A stretch of DNA of 64,000 nt from a bacterium UBP2_UBA5202 (lineage in GTDB: Bacteria > Edwardsbacteria > AC1 > EtOH8), in NCBI GenBank assembly GCA_002412795.1, contig DHVS01000016.1, positions 1-64,000 of the forward strand, in the 5' to 3' direction. Made by a program: the position numbers and the translations under genes. Below the pieces are notes generated by a model. The model was not told the origin of the DNA and searched no databases. It was given only the letters and a program-made list of their open reading frames with translations. Positions 1-8,975 of the stretch are shown here, piece after piece. Each line of letters opens with the position of its first letter. Positions within the stretch are counted from its first letter, which is position 1.

Positions 1-96
1 ATTGATTTTGCCAAAGTTCAGTAATAAAATAATTTTCATTTTCATTTTTTGGTACTCTCTAAATTTGTTAAGACGCCATTTTGTTCGCTCAAACGC

Positions 97-140
97 AAAA
101 AGCCCTGTCCGTAATTTTTCCACTGCGGACAAAGGCTTTT
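97..140 (-). terminator. Intrinsic terminator downstream of copA
   Basis: Inverted repeat with arms AAAAGCCC-TGTCCG and CGGACAAAGGCTTTT around a loop of about 14 nt. Read on the minus strand the stem ends in GGGCTTTTTG, so it can end the copA transcript. It also has Ts on the plus strand (GGCTTTTATT) and may work in both directions. The rest of positions 1-321 is AT-rich and shows no gene. Confidence 0.7.
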
Positions 141-321
141 ATTATGCCCAATAAGCAAGCATGCCCTAAATATATTTTCTTGCTTTGCATGGTTGAAGTA
201 TAGCGATTAAAGTCTCAAGAGTCAAGAAAATTTAAAAAAATATTTGCGATCAAAATAAAAAATGCCCCCCGACAGTCATTGCTACTGTGGGTGGACAAAC
301 CAGGATAACTTTTTTAAAATA

Positions 322-2583
322 TCACTTCCAGCGCTTCAGCCTTAGGCTGTTGCTGACCACGCTGACCGAGGAAAAGGCCATGGCCAGGGCGGCGAACATC
401 GGGTTGAGCAATATGCCGAAGAAAGGATACAGCAGGCCGGCGGCCACCGGTATCCCTATGACGTTGTAGAAAAACGCCCAGAACAGGTTCTGCTTGATGA
501 CCTTCAGGGTGGACCGGGACAGCCGGATGGCCTTGAGGATCAGGTCCAGGTCGTCCCCCATCAGGATCACATCGGCCGATTCTATGGCCACATCCGTTCC
601 CCGGCCCATGGCGATACCGATATCGGCCTGGGCCAAAGCCGGGGCGTCGTTGATGCCGTCCCCCACCATGGCCACCACCGAGTTTGCTGACTGCAGTTTT
701 TTGATCTCCTCCACCTTGTCTTTGGGCAGGACTTCTGAGATCACCCGGTCCATTCCCAATTGTCCGGCTATGGCCGCCGCCACTTCCTTGTGGTCGCCGG
801 TGATCATGACGGTCTTCAGGCCCAGGACCCGCAGGCCGGAAACGGCCTGGGGGGCGTTCTCCCTCAGGGTATCGGCCACTGCGATGATCCCGGCCGGTTT
901 GGAATCCAGCGACACATAGATCACGGTCTTGCCCTCCTGCTGCAGCCGGGCGGCCAGCTTTTCCAGGATGGAGAAATCCATCCCTATCTGTTCCATCAGG
1001 GACAAGTTGCCTATCTCCACCCGTGTGCCATCGACCATACAGCTGAGGCCCGATCCCGGCAGGGCCTTGAAGTCGGAAGCTTTAAGCATCTCAATTTTCT
1101 TAATCCGGACATAATCAACCACCGCCCGGCCGATGGGGTGTTCCGAGGAACTTTCGGCCGAAGCAGCCAGGGCCAGCAGCTTCTCCTCGGCCAGGTCCGC
1201 CGACACCGCCACGTTGGTGACGGTAATTTTCCCGGTGGTCAAAGTTCCGGTCTTGTCGAAGACGATGGTGTTCAGACTCCCGGCCTTTTCCAGAATCTCT
1301 CCCCGCCGGATCAGGATGCCCAGTTCCGCCCCCCGCCCGGTTCCCACCATGATGGCGGTGGGGGTGGCCAGGCCCAGGGCGCAGGGACAGGCGATGACCA
1401 AGACCGCCACCGCATTGATAAGGGCCAGGTTGAAGGACGGCCCGAAGATCAGCCAGAGGATGAAGGTCAGGGCGGCCACGGCCATGACGCTGGGAACGAA
1501 GACCGAGGCGATCTTGTCGGCCAGCCGCTGGATGGGGGCCTTGCTGCCCTGGGCCTCCTCCACCAGCTTGATGATCTGGGCCAGCACTGTTTCCCTCCCC
1601 ACTTTTTGCGCCTGAAACCGGAAGGCCCCGGTCTTGTTGATGGTGCCTCCGGTCACTTTGTCCCCGGCCGTCTTGTCAACCGGAATGCTTTCGCCGGTGA
1701 TCATGGATTCGTCCAGGGACGAAAAGCCTTCCAGGATCACGCCGTCGGCGGCCACCCGCTCGCCCGGCCGGACCGAGATGACATCTCCGGTTGCCACCTG
1801 CTCGATAGGAATCTCTGTATCCCGGCCGTCTTTTACCACCCGGGCGGTTTTGGCCTGCAGTCCTATCAGGCGCTTGATGGCCAGGGATGTCTTTCCCCGG
1901 GCCCCGGCCTCCAGCATCCGGCCCAGCAGGACCAGGGTGATGATCACCGCCGAGGAATCGTAATAATAGGCCTGCTGCAGCCCGGCCTGGGCGAAGAAGC
2001 CCGGCGCCATCGTGGCCAGCAGGCTGTAACCGAAGGCGGCCGAAGTGCCCACCGCCACCAGGGTGTCCATGTCCGCATTGCGCCTTTTGACGGAGGCCCA
2101 CAACCCCTTGTAAAACAACCAGCCGGAGAAGAACTGGACCGGGGCGGCCAGGGCCAGCATCAGCCAGGGGCTGTGCAGCCAGCCGGGCAGAAAAGGCAGG
2201 AACATATGCATTCCGCCCATGAACAAAGGAACGGAAAAAGCCAAAGCAAACAGAAACCTGTTTTTAAGCGAACGATAATACCTGTCCCTTTGTTCTTCCG
2301 GTGATGCCGCTGGGGCCAGAGATGTACCTTCCGGGGTCGCATGCATTTCGGGGACCTCGTACCCCGCATCTCTTACGGCTTGCACGATCTCCGGAACAGT
2401 GATCAGGCCGGGGTCATATTCTATCCCGGCCTTCTCGGTGGCCAGGTTCACCGCCACCGACTGCACCCCCTTCAGTCTCTTGAGATATTGTTCCACGTTG
2501 TTAACGCAGGAAGCGCAGTGCATCCCGCTGACGGATATCTCTATCTTGTTCATCCTCATCCTTTGCTGATCATCTGCCGCCAT
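322..2583 (-). CDS. copA: Copper-exporting P1B-type ATPase CopA
   Basis: ATP-driven export of Cu(I) across the inner membrane. Reading along the 753 residues: one N-terminal heavy-metal-associated domain with GMHCASC near residues 20-26, membrane helices, the actuator segment with TGES, the metal-site CPC in the sixth helix near residue 398, the phosphorylation motif DKTGT near 443, the SEHPIG nucleotide motif, and GDGINDAP near 643. The last helices carry the YN pair and the MxxSS pattern of Cu(I)-type (P1B-1) pumps. A better-supported start may be the ATG at 2553 (MNKIEISV), which has AAAGG six bases upstream; the 2583 start has AGGA four bases upstream. It is divergent from the 2948 gene. 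No copper regulator gene is seen next to it. Confidence 0.93.
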   Translation of the reverse strand: MAADDQQRMRMNKIEISVSGMHCASCVNNVEQYLKRLKGVQSVAVNLATEKAGIEYDPGLITVPEIVQAVRDAGYEVPEMHATPEGTSLAPAASPEEQRDRYYRSLKNRFLFALAFSVPLFMGGMHMFLPFLPGWLHSPWLMLALAAPVQFFSGWLFYKGLWASVKRRNADMDTLVAVGTSAAFGYSLLATMAPGFFAQAGLQQAYYYDSSAVIITLVLLGRMLEAGARGKTSLAIKRLIGLQAKTARVVKDGRDTEIPIEQVATGDVISVRPGERVAADGVILEGFSSLDESMITGESIPVDKTAGDKVTGGTINKTGAFRFQAQKVGRETVLAQIIKLVEEAQGSKAPIQRLADKIASVFVPSVMAVAALTFILWLIFGPSFNLALINAVAVLVIACPCALGLATPTAIMVGTGRGAELGILIRRGEILEKAGSLNTIVFDKTGTLTTGKITVTNVAVSADLAEEKLLALAASAESSSEHPIGRAVVDYVRIKKIEMLKASDFKALPGSGLSCMVDGTRVEIGNLSLMEQIGMDFSILEKLAARLQQEGKTVIYVSLDSKPAGIIAVADTLRENAPQAVSGLRVLGLKTVMITGDHKEVAAAIAGQLGMDRVISEVLPKDKVEEIKKLQSANSVVAMVGDGINDAPALAQADIGIAMGRGTDVAIESADVILMGDDLDLILKAIRLSRSTLKVIKQNLFWAFFYNVIGIPVAAGLLYPFFGILLNPMFAALAMAFSSVSVVSNSLRLKRWK

Positions 2584-2633
2584 AGTTCCTGCCCGGGCCG
2601 GACCCCGATGCCCGTTGATGACTTTACCAGATC

Positions 2634-2662
2634 AGTATACCACCAAAAAAACATTTTCACAA
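2634..2662 (-). promoter_or_regulatory. Predicted sigma-70 promoter for copA
   Basis: On the minus strand TTGTGA (2662-2657), a 17-base spacer and TATACT (2639-2634). It lies 51 bases upstream of the 2583 start codon. No clear copper-regulator operator palindrome was recognised around it. Assigned by eye from consensus and spacing only. Confidence 0.5.
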
Positions 2663-2690
2663 TACCGGAAAAATATTTTGGATTTTTTGC

Positions 2691-2719
2691 TTGACTTATG
2701 GCGCGCTTTAACCTATCAT
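2691..2719 (+). promoter_or_regulatory. Predicted sigma-70 promoter for the TPR/zinc-ribbon gene
   Basis: TTGACT (2691-2696), a 17-base spacer and TATCAT (2714-2719), followed by AT-rich sequence. Together with the copA promoter it forms a divergent pair. Transcription from here would leave a leader of about 220 nt before the ATG at 2948. Confidence 0.5.
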
Positions 2720-2789
2720 TTTATATATGTTGTGGGCTTTGCCAAATTTTGACTATTGGGAAATATAGGATACAGACATTGCGCCGGGT

Positions 2790-2884
2790 GGTCCGTTTCG
2801 ATACGCCCCGCTGTTGGCCGAGTGGCTGAAAATTGCATCGAGGACCGGCCGGGCACTCAACGGCCAGACGGTTTCGAAATGACC
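2790..2884 (+). other. Possible structured leader RNA or gene remnant
   Basis: Between the predicted promoter and the signal-peptide start at 2948 lies about 95 nt that can fold. GGTC..TTTCGA (2790-2801) can pair with TCGAAA.GACC (2874-2884), and GGCCGAGTG (2816-2824) with CACTC...GGCC (2854-2865). The same stretch is also open in one plus-strand frame (ending NGQTVSK, stop at about 2880) without a start codon, so it could instead be the tail of a lost gene. No known riboswitch or tRNA pattern was matched. Confidence 0.25.
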
Positions 2885-2947
2885 GCAGGCACGGGGATAT
2901 TTGTCAAAGTCCAATATGTTTACAAAAACCACCAACCAAATCCGTTT

Positions 2948-4906
2948 ATGCTGAAAAAAAGAATCCCGTTGTTCCTGGCCGTCCTGATCCTGTCTGCAGC
3001 TCCCTGTTTCTCGCAGGACGAGGAGGAAGAATCCCAGTTGGCGCTCCCCAACCCGGTGGGAGCGCCAGCCAGGGTTTCGGCAGACAGCCAGGCCTTTTAC
3101 CGTCTGCTGGACTGGCCACTGTTATGGCAGAAAAGCCAGGCCGGTTTGACTAGTGATTCCGCGGAGCAGCATTTGGATCTGGCCGATTCGGCCCTGGCCA
3201 AGGCTGCCGCTTTGGACATCCGACTGCCCCTGCAGGCCGGTTATCTTAAATACCTTTCCCGACAGGAATTGCGGGAACGGGACCGGACCATGGCTTACCG
3301 CTATTCCCAGCTGGCCCTCAGGGCCGATCCCACTTATCCCGGACTGATCTACAATGGTTTCAGGATCCAGCAGAGCCGGGCCGGATTCAGCCAGGCTTTG
3401 AATGATTCTTGGCACGATTTCAACTACGCCCGGAAATATTTCAGGTATGAATTGGATCTTACCGCCAAAATTCTGATCCTGTTCTCAATTTTCCTGCTGG
3501 TCACAGGCCTGGTATTCCTGCTGTTTTTGGCGGTGAAATACCTGCCTTATCTGCACCATGCTTTAAGCGACCTGCTGCCGGAGGCCATGCCGGGATACAG
3601 CCGCCGCCTGATCACCGCTGCCATGCTGGTTTCTTTAAGTCTGATCCTGGGGTTCATCAGCCTGGTCCTGCCGGTGGCCCTGCTGGCCATAACGGCTTCG
3701 ATCTATGCCTCCCGCAGGGAAAAGATCATTCTGTTGCTGTCTTTGATACTTTTAGCCGTCTCCGGCCTGGGCCTGACCGCCGGGCGGCATCTGTTCGTCA
3801 GTTTGAATGATGATCATCTGCAAACAGTGGCCCGGGCCAACCGGTCCGGACCGGATGCCGGCCTTGCTGCGCAGCTGGCGGAATATCAGCAAAAATACCC
3901 TGAGGACCTGACCCCGCTGTTCTGCCTGGCCCTGATGGAAAAACGGGCCGGTAATTTCGTTCAGGCCCGGCAGTACCTGGATACGCTACTGGCGGCCGGG
4001 GGACAGAATTTCAAGGTTTTGAACAACCTGGGAAACATTCTTTTCTACCAGGGAAAGATCGACAGCGCCGCCGGATTTTACCGCCAAGCCATCCAGGCCG
4101 ACCCGGCGGCGGCCCTGCCCCATTACAACCTGGCCCAGGCCTATTTCAAGCAGGTTGATTTCAAGGCCGCCGACCAGGAGCGGGAATATGCCATGTCCCT
4201 GGACAGGCCCGGGATATCATCGCGGGCCGGGGCCCGGGATGCCGGGCTGGTGCTGGATGAGCTGATACCGGTCTCCTATTTCTGGGGGCAGGCCTGGCTG
4301 GGCTTGGATCCTCTATCCGGCTTCAGCCCGGCCGAGTCGGCCAGTCTTACGGGCCTGAACCTGTGGCTGCCATCCTGGCTGGGCCTGGCCCTGCTGTTGT
4401 TGGGACTGGTAACGGTGATCGTATTTTTCAAGGGTCAGGCGCCTGAACACTGTTCTGTCTGCCATAGGAACATCTGCTCCAATTGCCAGAAGACCTCCGC
4501 CCAGCAGGACCTGCTTTGCCCCGAATGTCACCAGGTGATATCGGCCGCCACTTCGCCGGAACTGCAGGATAAAATGACCGCCAAGCTGAAGCTGCAGAAG
4601 ATCCGGCGCAGGGTCTGGACCGGTGTTATCTCCAACCTGCTGGCGCCGGGTTCGGTGCTGCTGCTGGAGAACATGACTGCTTTAGGCCTGCTGCTGGCCT
4701 TTCTCTGGGGCGGGGCATTCACAATCCTCTGCAGCTTGAAACTTTTGCTTTTCCCCCAGGACCTCCAGTATTACATCTTTCAGACCGGACCGGGCTGGCT
4801 GATGTTAATCCTGCTGACCCTGAGCTGGCTTTTCACCTGGATCGTTTTTCTGAAACACGCCAATCTGCTGGCCCATCCGGCCCAGCCTGTAAAGAAGACT
4901 GATTGA
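2948..4906 (+). CDS. Membrane TPR protein with an internal zinc ribbon
   Basis: Unrecognised as a named family. I chose the ATG at 2948 because it opens a clean signal peptide (MLKKRIPLFLAVLILSAAPC, then an acidic EEEE stretch). The frame is open back to 2756, but that part looks non-coding, and no good Shine-Dalgarno is seen before either start. The 652 residues contain a helical N-terminal region, about three membrane helices, a TPR block (LNNLGNILFYQGKIDSAAGF, then LPHYNLAQAYFK), another helix, a four-cysteine zinc ribbon (CxxCxxxxCxxC...CxxC spacing, starting CSVCHRNICSNC), and two or three C-terminal helices. It probably sits in the inner membrane as a scaffold or sensor, but no catalytic motif is visible. 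Confidence 0.8.
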   Translation: MLKKRIPLFLAVLILSAAPCFSQDEEEESQLALPNPVGAPARVSADSQAFYRLLDWPLLWQKSQAGLTSDSAEQHLDLADSALAKAAALDIRLPLQAGYLKYLSRQELRERDRTMAYRYSQLALRADPTYPGLIYNGFRIQQSRAGFSQALNDSWHDFNYARKYFRYELDLTAKILILFSIFLLVTGLVFLLFLAVKYLPYLHHALSDLLPEAMPGYSRRLITAAMLVSLSLILGFISLVLPVALLAITASIYASRREKIILLLSLILLAVSGLGLTAGRHLFVSLNDDHLQTVARANRSGPDAGLAAQLAEYQQKYPEDLTPLFCLALMEKRAGNFVQARQYLDTLLAAGGQNFKVLNNLGNILFYQGKIDSAAGFYRQAIQADPAAALPHYNLAQAYFKQVDFKAADQEREYAMSLDRPGISSRAGARDAGLVLDELIPVSYFWGQAWLGLDPLSGFSPAESASLTGLNLWLPSWLGLALLLLGLVTVIVFFKGQAPEHCSVCHRNICSNCQKTSAQQDLLCPECHQVISAATSPELQDKMTAKLKLQKIRRRVWTGVISNLLAPGSVLLLENMTALGLLLAFLWGGAFTILCSLKLLLFPQDLQYYIFQTGPGWLMLILLTLSWLFTWIVFLKHANLLAHPAQPVKKTD

Positions 4907-4968
4907 CAGTTAACCCTGGAGATTAAGCTCAATAAGTGGGAATTGTTCTGAACTCAACACCTTCACTT

Positions 4969-5015
4969 CCCCTTCTCTTACATCAAGATAATCCTGATTT
5001 ATCCAAGAGAAGGGG
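4969..5015. repeat. Intergenic hairpin with an 11-bp perfect stem
   Basis: CCCCTTCTCTT (4969-4979) is exactly complementary to AAGAGAAGGGG (5005-5015) with a 25-nt loop and no T-run, so a REP-like element is more likely than an intrinsic terminator. Similar CCCTTCTCCC/GGGAGAAGGG words recur in other spacers here. The surrounding 4907-5133 shows no gene. Confidence 0.6.
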
Positions 5016-5133
5016 ACAGAGGGGATGAGTATGAAAAAAAATGTTTTTAAAGTTAAACTGCATGATGCTATTCAACAAGACCTGCGATTAAAATTCTCCC
5101 TTAGATCCCCAAATCAATTAAGGAAAGATCCCA

Positions 5134-6204
5134 ATGGAAGGTAACGTCAAAGAATTCGGCCTGGCCGACGTCATCCAGTTCATCTCCACCAGCCAGAAGA
5201 CCGGGGTGCTGCTGCTGGACCATCATACCGACACCGCCTCCATCGCTTTCTCCAACGGCGACATCACCGCCGCGGTCTACGGCCGACAGGGCAGGCAGGA
5301 CCAGCTCCAGGACTACCTGTTCCGTTCCAAGAAGCTGAATCCTGATACAATCCAGAAGCTGACCCAGATCCAGCGGGACACCAACCTGGGCATCGACGAG
5401 GTGATGCTCAAGGAACAGATCATGACCGAGGATGAGCTGTTCGGGGTGATCTCCTTCAAGATCCAGGAGGTGATAGACGACATCTTCACTTGGAGCGACG
5501 CCCACTACAAATTCGACGCCCAGGCCGACCTCTACGCCAAGAGCCGGACCAAGGTTACCATCCCGCCTGCCACGCTCTTGATGGAAGCCATGCGCCGCAA
5601 GGACGAGTGGCCCCGGATAAAGATGGCCATACCGTCCGAGGACATAGTGCTGCTGATCAAGCCCGACGGCATGCTGCCCTACGACGCCCCGCCCGAGGCC
5701 AGGCAGCTGATGGAGCTGATTGACGGACAAAGGACCATCTCCGAGATGATCCAGCTTTCGGGGTTCGGCCGTTTCCGGACCTTCAACGCCTTGTTCCATT
5801 TGTTCGAGCTGGGGATGATCGAGCGCAAGGTCATCGAGAGCACCGCTCCGATCAGGGCCTTGCCCAAGCCCAAAGCCCCGTCCCCGCTGTTGAAATACGT
5901 CGGGCCGGCCGCCGCCATGACGGCCAGCATCGGAATAGTGCTGATCTTTTTGACCACTGCGGTCTTCGGGGGATACAAGTTAAACCTGCTGCTTGAATCA
6001 AAGACCAACATGGTGGACGAACTGCTGTTGAAATCGGCCCGGGACAAGTACCAGCAGGAAATTGAGATCTACAGGATGATCAACGGGCGCTGCCCGGAGG
6101 AGCTGGGGCAGGTGGTTAAGGACCGGAGGTATTTGTACCGGTTGCAGTACGGGGTTTCCGAGGACTGGCAGATATTTGAGTTGAAGACAGTGGAACAAAA
6201 CTAA
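5134..6204 (+). CDS. DUF4388 (PatA-type N-terminal) domain protein with a C-terminal membrane helix
   Basis: The first 110 residues (MEGNVKEFGLADVIQFISTS, then GVLLLDHH..ASIAFSNGDITAAVYG) match the DUF4388 domain found at the N-terminus of cyanobacterial PatA and in many deltaproteobacterial and FCB signalling proteins, where it is often paired with response regulators. A middle helical region follows, then one membrane helix near residues 265-290 (GIVLIFLTTAVFGGYKL) and a short soluble tail. AAGGAAAG sits just upstream of the ATG. It is followed by a strong terminator, so it is probably monocistronic. No receiver domain is attached. The signalling role is inferred from the family and the partner is unknown. 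Confidence 0.8.
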   Translation: MEGNVKEFGLADVIQFISTSQKTGVLLLDHHTDTASIAFSNGDITAAVYGRQGRQDQLQDYLFRSKKLNPDTIQKLTQIQRDTNLGIDEVMLKEQIMTEDELFGVISFKIQEVIDDIFTWSDAHYKFDAQADLYAKSRTKVTIPPATLLMEAMRRKDEWPRIKMAIPSEDIVLLIKPDGMLPYDAPPEARQLMELIDGQRTISEMIQLSGFGRFRTFNALFHLFELGMIERKVIESTAPIRALPKPKAPSPLLKYVGPAAAMTASIGIVLIFLTTAVFGGYKLNLLLESKTNMVDELLLKSARDKYQQEIEIYRMINGRCPEELGQVVKDRRYLYRLQYGVSEDWQIFELKTVEQN

Positions 6205-6220
6205 ACTGCGTTGGTAGACT

Positions 6221-6252
6221 AAAAAGCCCGGTCAATAATGACCGGGTTTTTT
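6221..6252 (+). terminator. Intrinsic terminator after the DUF4388 gene
   Basis: CCCGGTCA (6227-6234) and TGACCGGG (6239-6246) form a perfect 8-bp stem with a 4-nt loop, preceded by AAAAA and followed by TTTTTT. The A-run lets it also serve the convergent minus-strand gene ending at 6346. Confidence 0.92.
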
Positions 6253-6345
6253 AGATACCATCAACGTCCCAGGAAATGTTTTGTGTTTTCTGAGCCCATT
6301 CGACTCGACACTTCGGCATCGCTCAGTGTGGTTAATTGTCTTCCC

Positions 6346-8007
6346 TTAATACTCAAACGTACTTCCGCCTATGAACTCCCTCAGTATAGACGTATGGGGC
6401 ACCTCGTCGGCGAACACCGGCACGAACATCTGCAGAAACCTCTGCAGACGGTAGGCCTCGTAAAAGGCGGGGTCGTCGGTGGGTACTTCCATCAGAAAGC
6501 GCTCGGCGTACATCCGCAGCACGGCCGGCTCGTAGATCAGGGTGGAGTTGAAGATGATGTCGGCCTCCTCCTGGAAGGGAAAGATGTTGCGCTCCTCGCC
6601 CCGCTGCACCGAGGACCAGACCTTCAGGGTATGGGCGGCCCGGTAGCCCCTAAACAGCCGGTCCCGCACGATGCGCCGGATCAGCCGGACGTCCGAGGTA
6701 TTGATGCGGTTGTGGTTGTCCAGGCACAGCTGGGTCAACGCGCTGATGTAGACCTTGAGCTTGTTTTCGGCCGGCACCGAGCGGGTCAGCTTGGAGTTCA
6801 GGCCGTGGATGCCCTCCACCAAAAGGATGTCGTCCGAACCCAGCTTAAACCTTCCGGTCTTCTCCGACCTCTGCCCGGTGTGGAAATCGTAGACCGGGGC
6901 GGACACCTCCTCTCCCGCCAGCAGCTCCGACATCTGCTGGTTGAACAGCTCCAGGTCCACCGCGCTTAAGGACTCGAAATCCGGCTTGCCGTCCTCGCCC
7001 AGCGGGGTCTGCTCCCGCCCCAAAAAATAGTTGTCGGTGGACAGGGCGATGGGGTGCAGCCCGTTGACCTTGAGCTGGATCATCAGCCGTTTGCTGAAGG
7101 TGGTCTTGCCCGAGGACGAGGGCCCGGCGATCAGCACTAATTTCACCCGCTGGCGCTGGGAGGTGATCCGGTCGGCCACCTCCACTATCTTCTTCTCGTG
7201 AAAGCCCTCGGCGATCCTTACCAGTTCGCTCATCTGCCCCGACAGGCAATGCTCGTTGAGCTCGCCCACGTTGTTGACCCCCAGGATCCGGTTCCAGTCC
7301 TTGGTCTCCTTGTATATCTGGAAAAGTTTGGTCTGGGGGGAGATCTCCGGGATACGTCCCGGATTGCGCTGCTGGGGAAAGCGCAGCACGAAGCCCGGGG
7401 GATACAGGGTCAGCTCAAAACGGTCGATCAACCCGGCTCCCGGCACCACCGGCCCGAGGTAGATGTCCTTGAATATTCCGCAGCCTATCAGGCGGACCTC
7501 GGTCAGGCGGATGGTGGTCAAAAGCTTGGCCTTGTCCTGATAACCCTCGGCCTCGAAATACTCCTTGGCTTCTTCGATGGAGATGGTTTCCTTGACAAAA
7601 GGACGGTCCTCGGCGACTATCAGCCTCATCCGGGCCTCGATCTTTTTAAGGATATCCTCGTCCAGTGGCTGTTCCCCGTTGAAATCAAAATAGTAGCCGT
7701 TGGCCAGCGACTGCCCCACCACCACCCGGGCAGAAGGATAGAGTTCCTTGACGGCCTCGTACAGTATCAGGCAGGCGGCCCGGCGGTAAAGGGCTATGCC
7801 CTCGCGGTCGGAATAGAACACCGGCTCCAAGCGGCAGTTGGAATGGACTGTGGCGTCCAGGCTGACCAGCTGCTGGTTCATCTTGGCGGCCAGGATCTTG
7901 GCCGGCGATTTCTCCAGGTATTTTTTAAAGATGGCCTGGACCTGCTCCCCGGCCTTGGCGGGCACCCGCTGGCCGTCCAGCTGGATCTCGATCGGTTTAT
8001 GGGTCAT
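6346..8007 (-). CDS. Nucleoside (uridine-type) kinase with N-terminal TGS/ThrRS-like domains
   Basis: A fusion family in which a TGS domain and a threonyl-tRNA-synthetase-like second domain precede a phosphoribulokinase/uridine kinase domain. Seen here: a TGS-like start (MTHKPIEIQLDGQRVPAKAG), a middle region with ANGYYFDF and a later PGAGLIDRFEL..PPGFVLRFP, and a P-loop GPSSSGKTT near residues 292-300 followed by STDNYF and the VEGIHGLN segment of the kinase fold. The family probably phosphorylates uridine or a related nucleoside, but substrate specificity cannot be read from sequence. I chose the ATG at 8007. The open frame runs to 8148, but the extra 47 residues do not resemble the family. 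Confidence 0.85.
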   Translation of the reverse strand: MTHKPIEIQLDGQRVPAKAGEQVQAIFKKYLEKSPAKILAAKMNQQLVSLDATVHSNCRLEPVFYSDREGIALYRRAACLILYEAVKELYPSARVVVGQSLANGYYFDFNGEQPLDEDILKKIEARMRLIVAEDRPFVKETISIEEAKEYFEAEGYQDKAKLLTTIRLTEVRLIGCGIFKDIYLGPVVPGAGLIDRFELTLYPPGFVLRFPQQRNPGRIPEISPQTKLFQIYKETKDWNRILGVNNVGELNEHCLSGQMSELVRIAEGFHEKKIVEVADRITSQRQRVKLVLIAGPSSSGKTTFSKRLMIQLKVNGLHPIALSTDNYFLGREQTPLGEDGKPDFESLSAVDLELFNQQMSELLAGEEVSAPVYDFHTGQRSEKTGRFKLGSDDILLVEGIHGLNSKLTRSVPAENKLKVYISALTQLCLDNHNRINTSDVRLIRRIVRDRLFRGYRAAHTLKVWSSVQRGEERNIFPFQEEADIIFNSTLIYEPAVLRMYAERFLMEVPTDDPAFYEAYRLQRFLQMFVPVFADEVPHTSILREFIGGSTFEY

Positions 8008-8211
8008 GTTGTCTTCTGCTTTTTGGTTTCTGGTTAGGCGGTCAATGAAATTTATAGCCGACCCGCATTCTGCCGGGCCGGCTTTTCCGCTGCCATTAAT
8101 GTAACCCAAAAATGACCGGATGTCAAGTGATTTTTGTGGTTTTCTCACCGGCAGATTAGACCGCTGGCACAGGTAAAGAAAAATACTTGGTTAAAAAGAT
8201 GTCCCTGGGTC

Positions 8212-8241
8212 TTGATTTACCGGCTGGTTTAATTGTATAGT
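8212..8241 (+). promoter_or_regulatory. Possible promoter for tdk
   Basis: TTGATT (8212-8217), an 18-base spacer and TATAGT (8236-8241), 45 bases before the tdk start. The spacer is one base longer than ideal. Position and hexamers fit, but nothing else supports it. Confidence 0.35.
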
Positions 8242-8286
8242 TGTTTTTATCAGCCAGAGCTTTAAAAAGAAAGGTCCCCTATACTT

Positions 8287-8895
8287 ATGATCAACGGACA
8301 ACTGGAAGTGATCTGCGGCTGCATGTTCAGCGGCAAGACCGAGGAGCTGATCCGGCGGCTCAAGCGGGCCTCCTACGCCCGTCAGAAGGTCCAGATATTC
8401 AAACACTCCTTCGACAACCGCTACGATGAACTGAGCATCACCACCCATTACGGCCTGAAGCTGCCCACCGTGCCCTGCCGGGAGGCCGGTGACATCATCC
8501 GGGGCATAGAACGCGGGGTGCAGGTGGTGGGGATAGACGAGGTCCAGTTCTATGGGGAGCTGATAGTGCCGGCCATCGAGGAGATCCTGCGCCAGGACAT
8601 CAAGGTGATCGTCTCCGGCCTGGACATGGACTTCCGGGGCCAGCCCTTCGGCGCCATGCCCCGGCTTTTGACCATGGCCGAGCAGGTGGACAAGCTTTCG
8701 GCCATCTGCTCCGTCTGCGGAGAGCCGGCTACCCGCACCCAGCGGCTGCTGGACGGCCACCCGGCGCCATATGACAGCGAAGTGGTTTCAGTCGGGTCAA
8801 CCGAAAAATACGAGGCCCGCTGCCGCAAATGCCATGCGGTTCCCGGCAAACCGGACCAGGGGACTTTCCACCTGTCGCCCCAGATGGAGATGTGA
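8287..8895 (+). CDS. tdk: Thymidine kinase (type II)
   Basis: Phosphorylates thymidine to dTMP with ATP in the salvage pathway. The 202 residues show the P-loop GCMFSGKTEE (residues 11-20), the QVVGIDEVQF Walker-B-like segment, the GLDMDFRGQPFG phosphate-loop region, and the two zinc-binding CxxC pairs (CSVCGEPA and CRKCHAVP) that flank the lasso. Length and motif order are normal for bacterial type II enzymes. It is divergent from the nucleoside kinase at 6346-8007, so two nucleoside-salvage genes share this control region. A short broken gene start follows three bases after its stop. Confidence 0.96.
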   Translation: MINGQLEVICGCMFSGKTEELIRRLKRASYARQKVQIFKHSFDNRYDELSITTHYGLKLPTVPCREAGDIIRGIERGVQVVGIDEVQFYGELIVPAIEEILRQDIKVIVSGLDMDFRGQPFGAMPRLLTMAEQVDKLSAICSVCGEPATRTQRLLDGHPAPYDSEVVSVGSTEKYEARCRKCHAVPGKPDQGTFHLSPQMEM

Positions 8896-8898
8896 AAA

Positions 8899-8952
8899 AT
8901 GAATTGGAAATCGCCGGAAGAATGGTCCCGGCTGAAGGCCGGCCTTGACTGA
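8899..8952 (+). pseudogene. Truncated gene start, possibly of a HIT-family protein
   Basis: A 17-codon frame (MNWKSPEEWSRLKAGLD, then TGA) starts three bases after the tdk stop. Its wording resembles the N-terminus of some HIT-family proteins, in which a CPLC-type motif would come next; here the sequence diverges at exactly that point. Read as a gene cut by the event that brought in the island 8953-9900. The HIT assignment is from memory of the family and is weak. Confidence 0.3.
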
Positions 8953-8975
8953 TTGGCCGACCGGTAGTTGTTTTT

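Noticed and set aside
760..2304. 514-codon plus-strand frame
   Set aside because: It is the complement of copA; rich in Gly, His and Gln with no family features, and the minus-strand frame has all P-type ATPase motifs.
2790..2884. tRNA-Ser, tRNA-Leu or tRNA-Sec
   Set aside because: GGCCGAGTGGCTGAAA looks like a D-arm, but there is no matching acceptor stem, anticodon arm or T-loop in the right places.
6238..6969. 243-codon plus-strand frame
   Set aside because: Starts inside the terminator and runs antisense to the nucleoside kinase.
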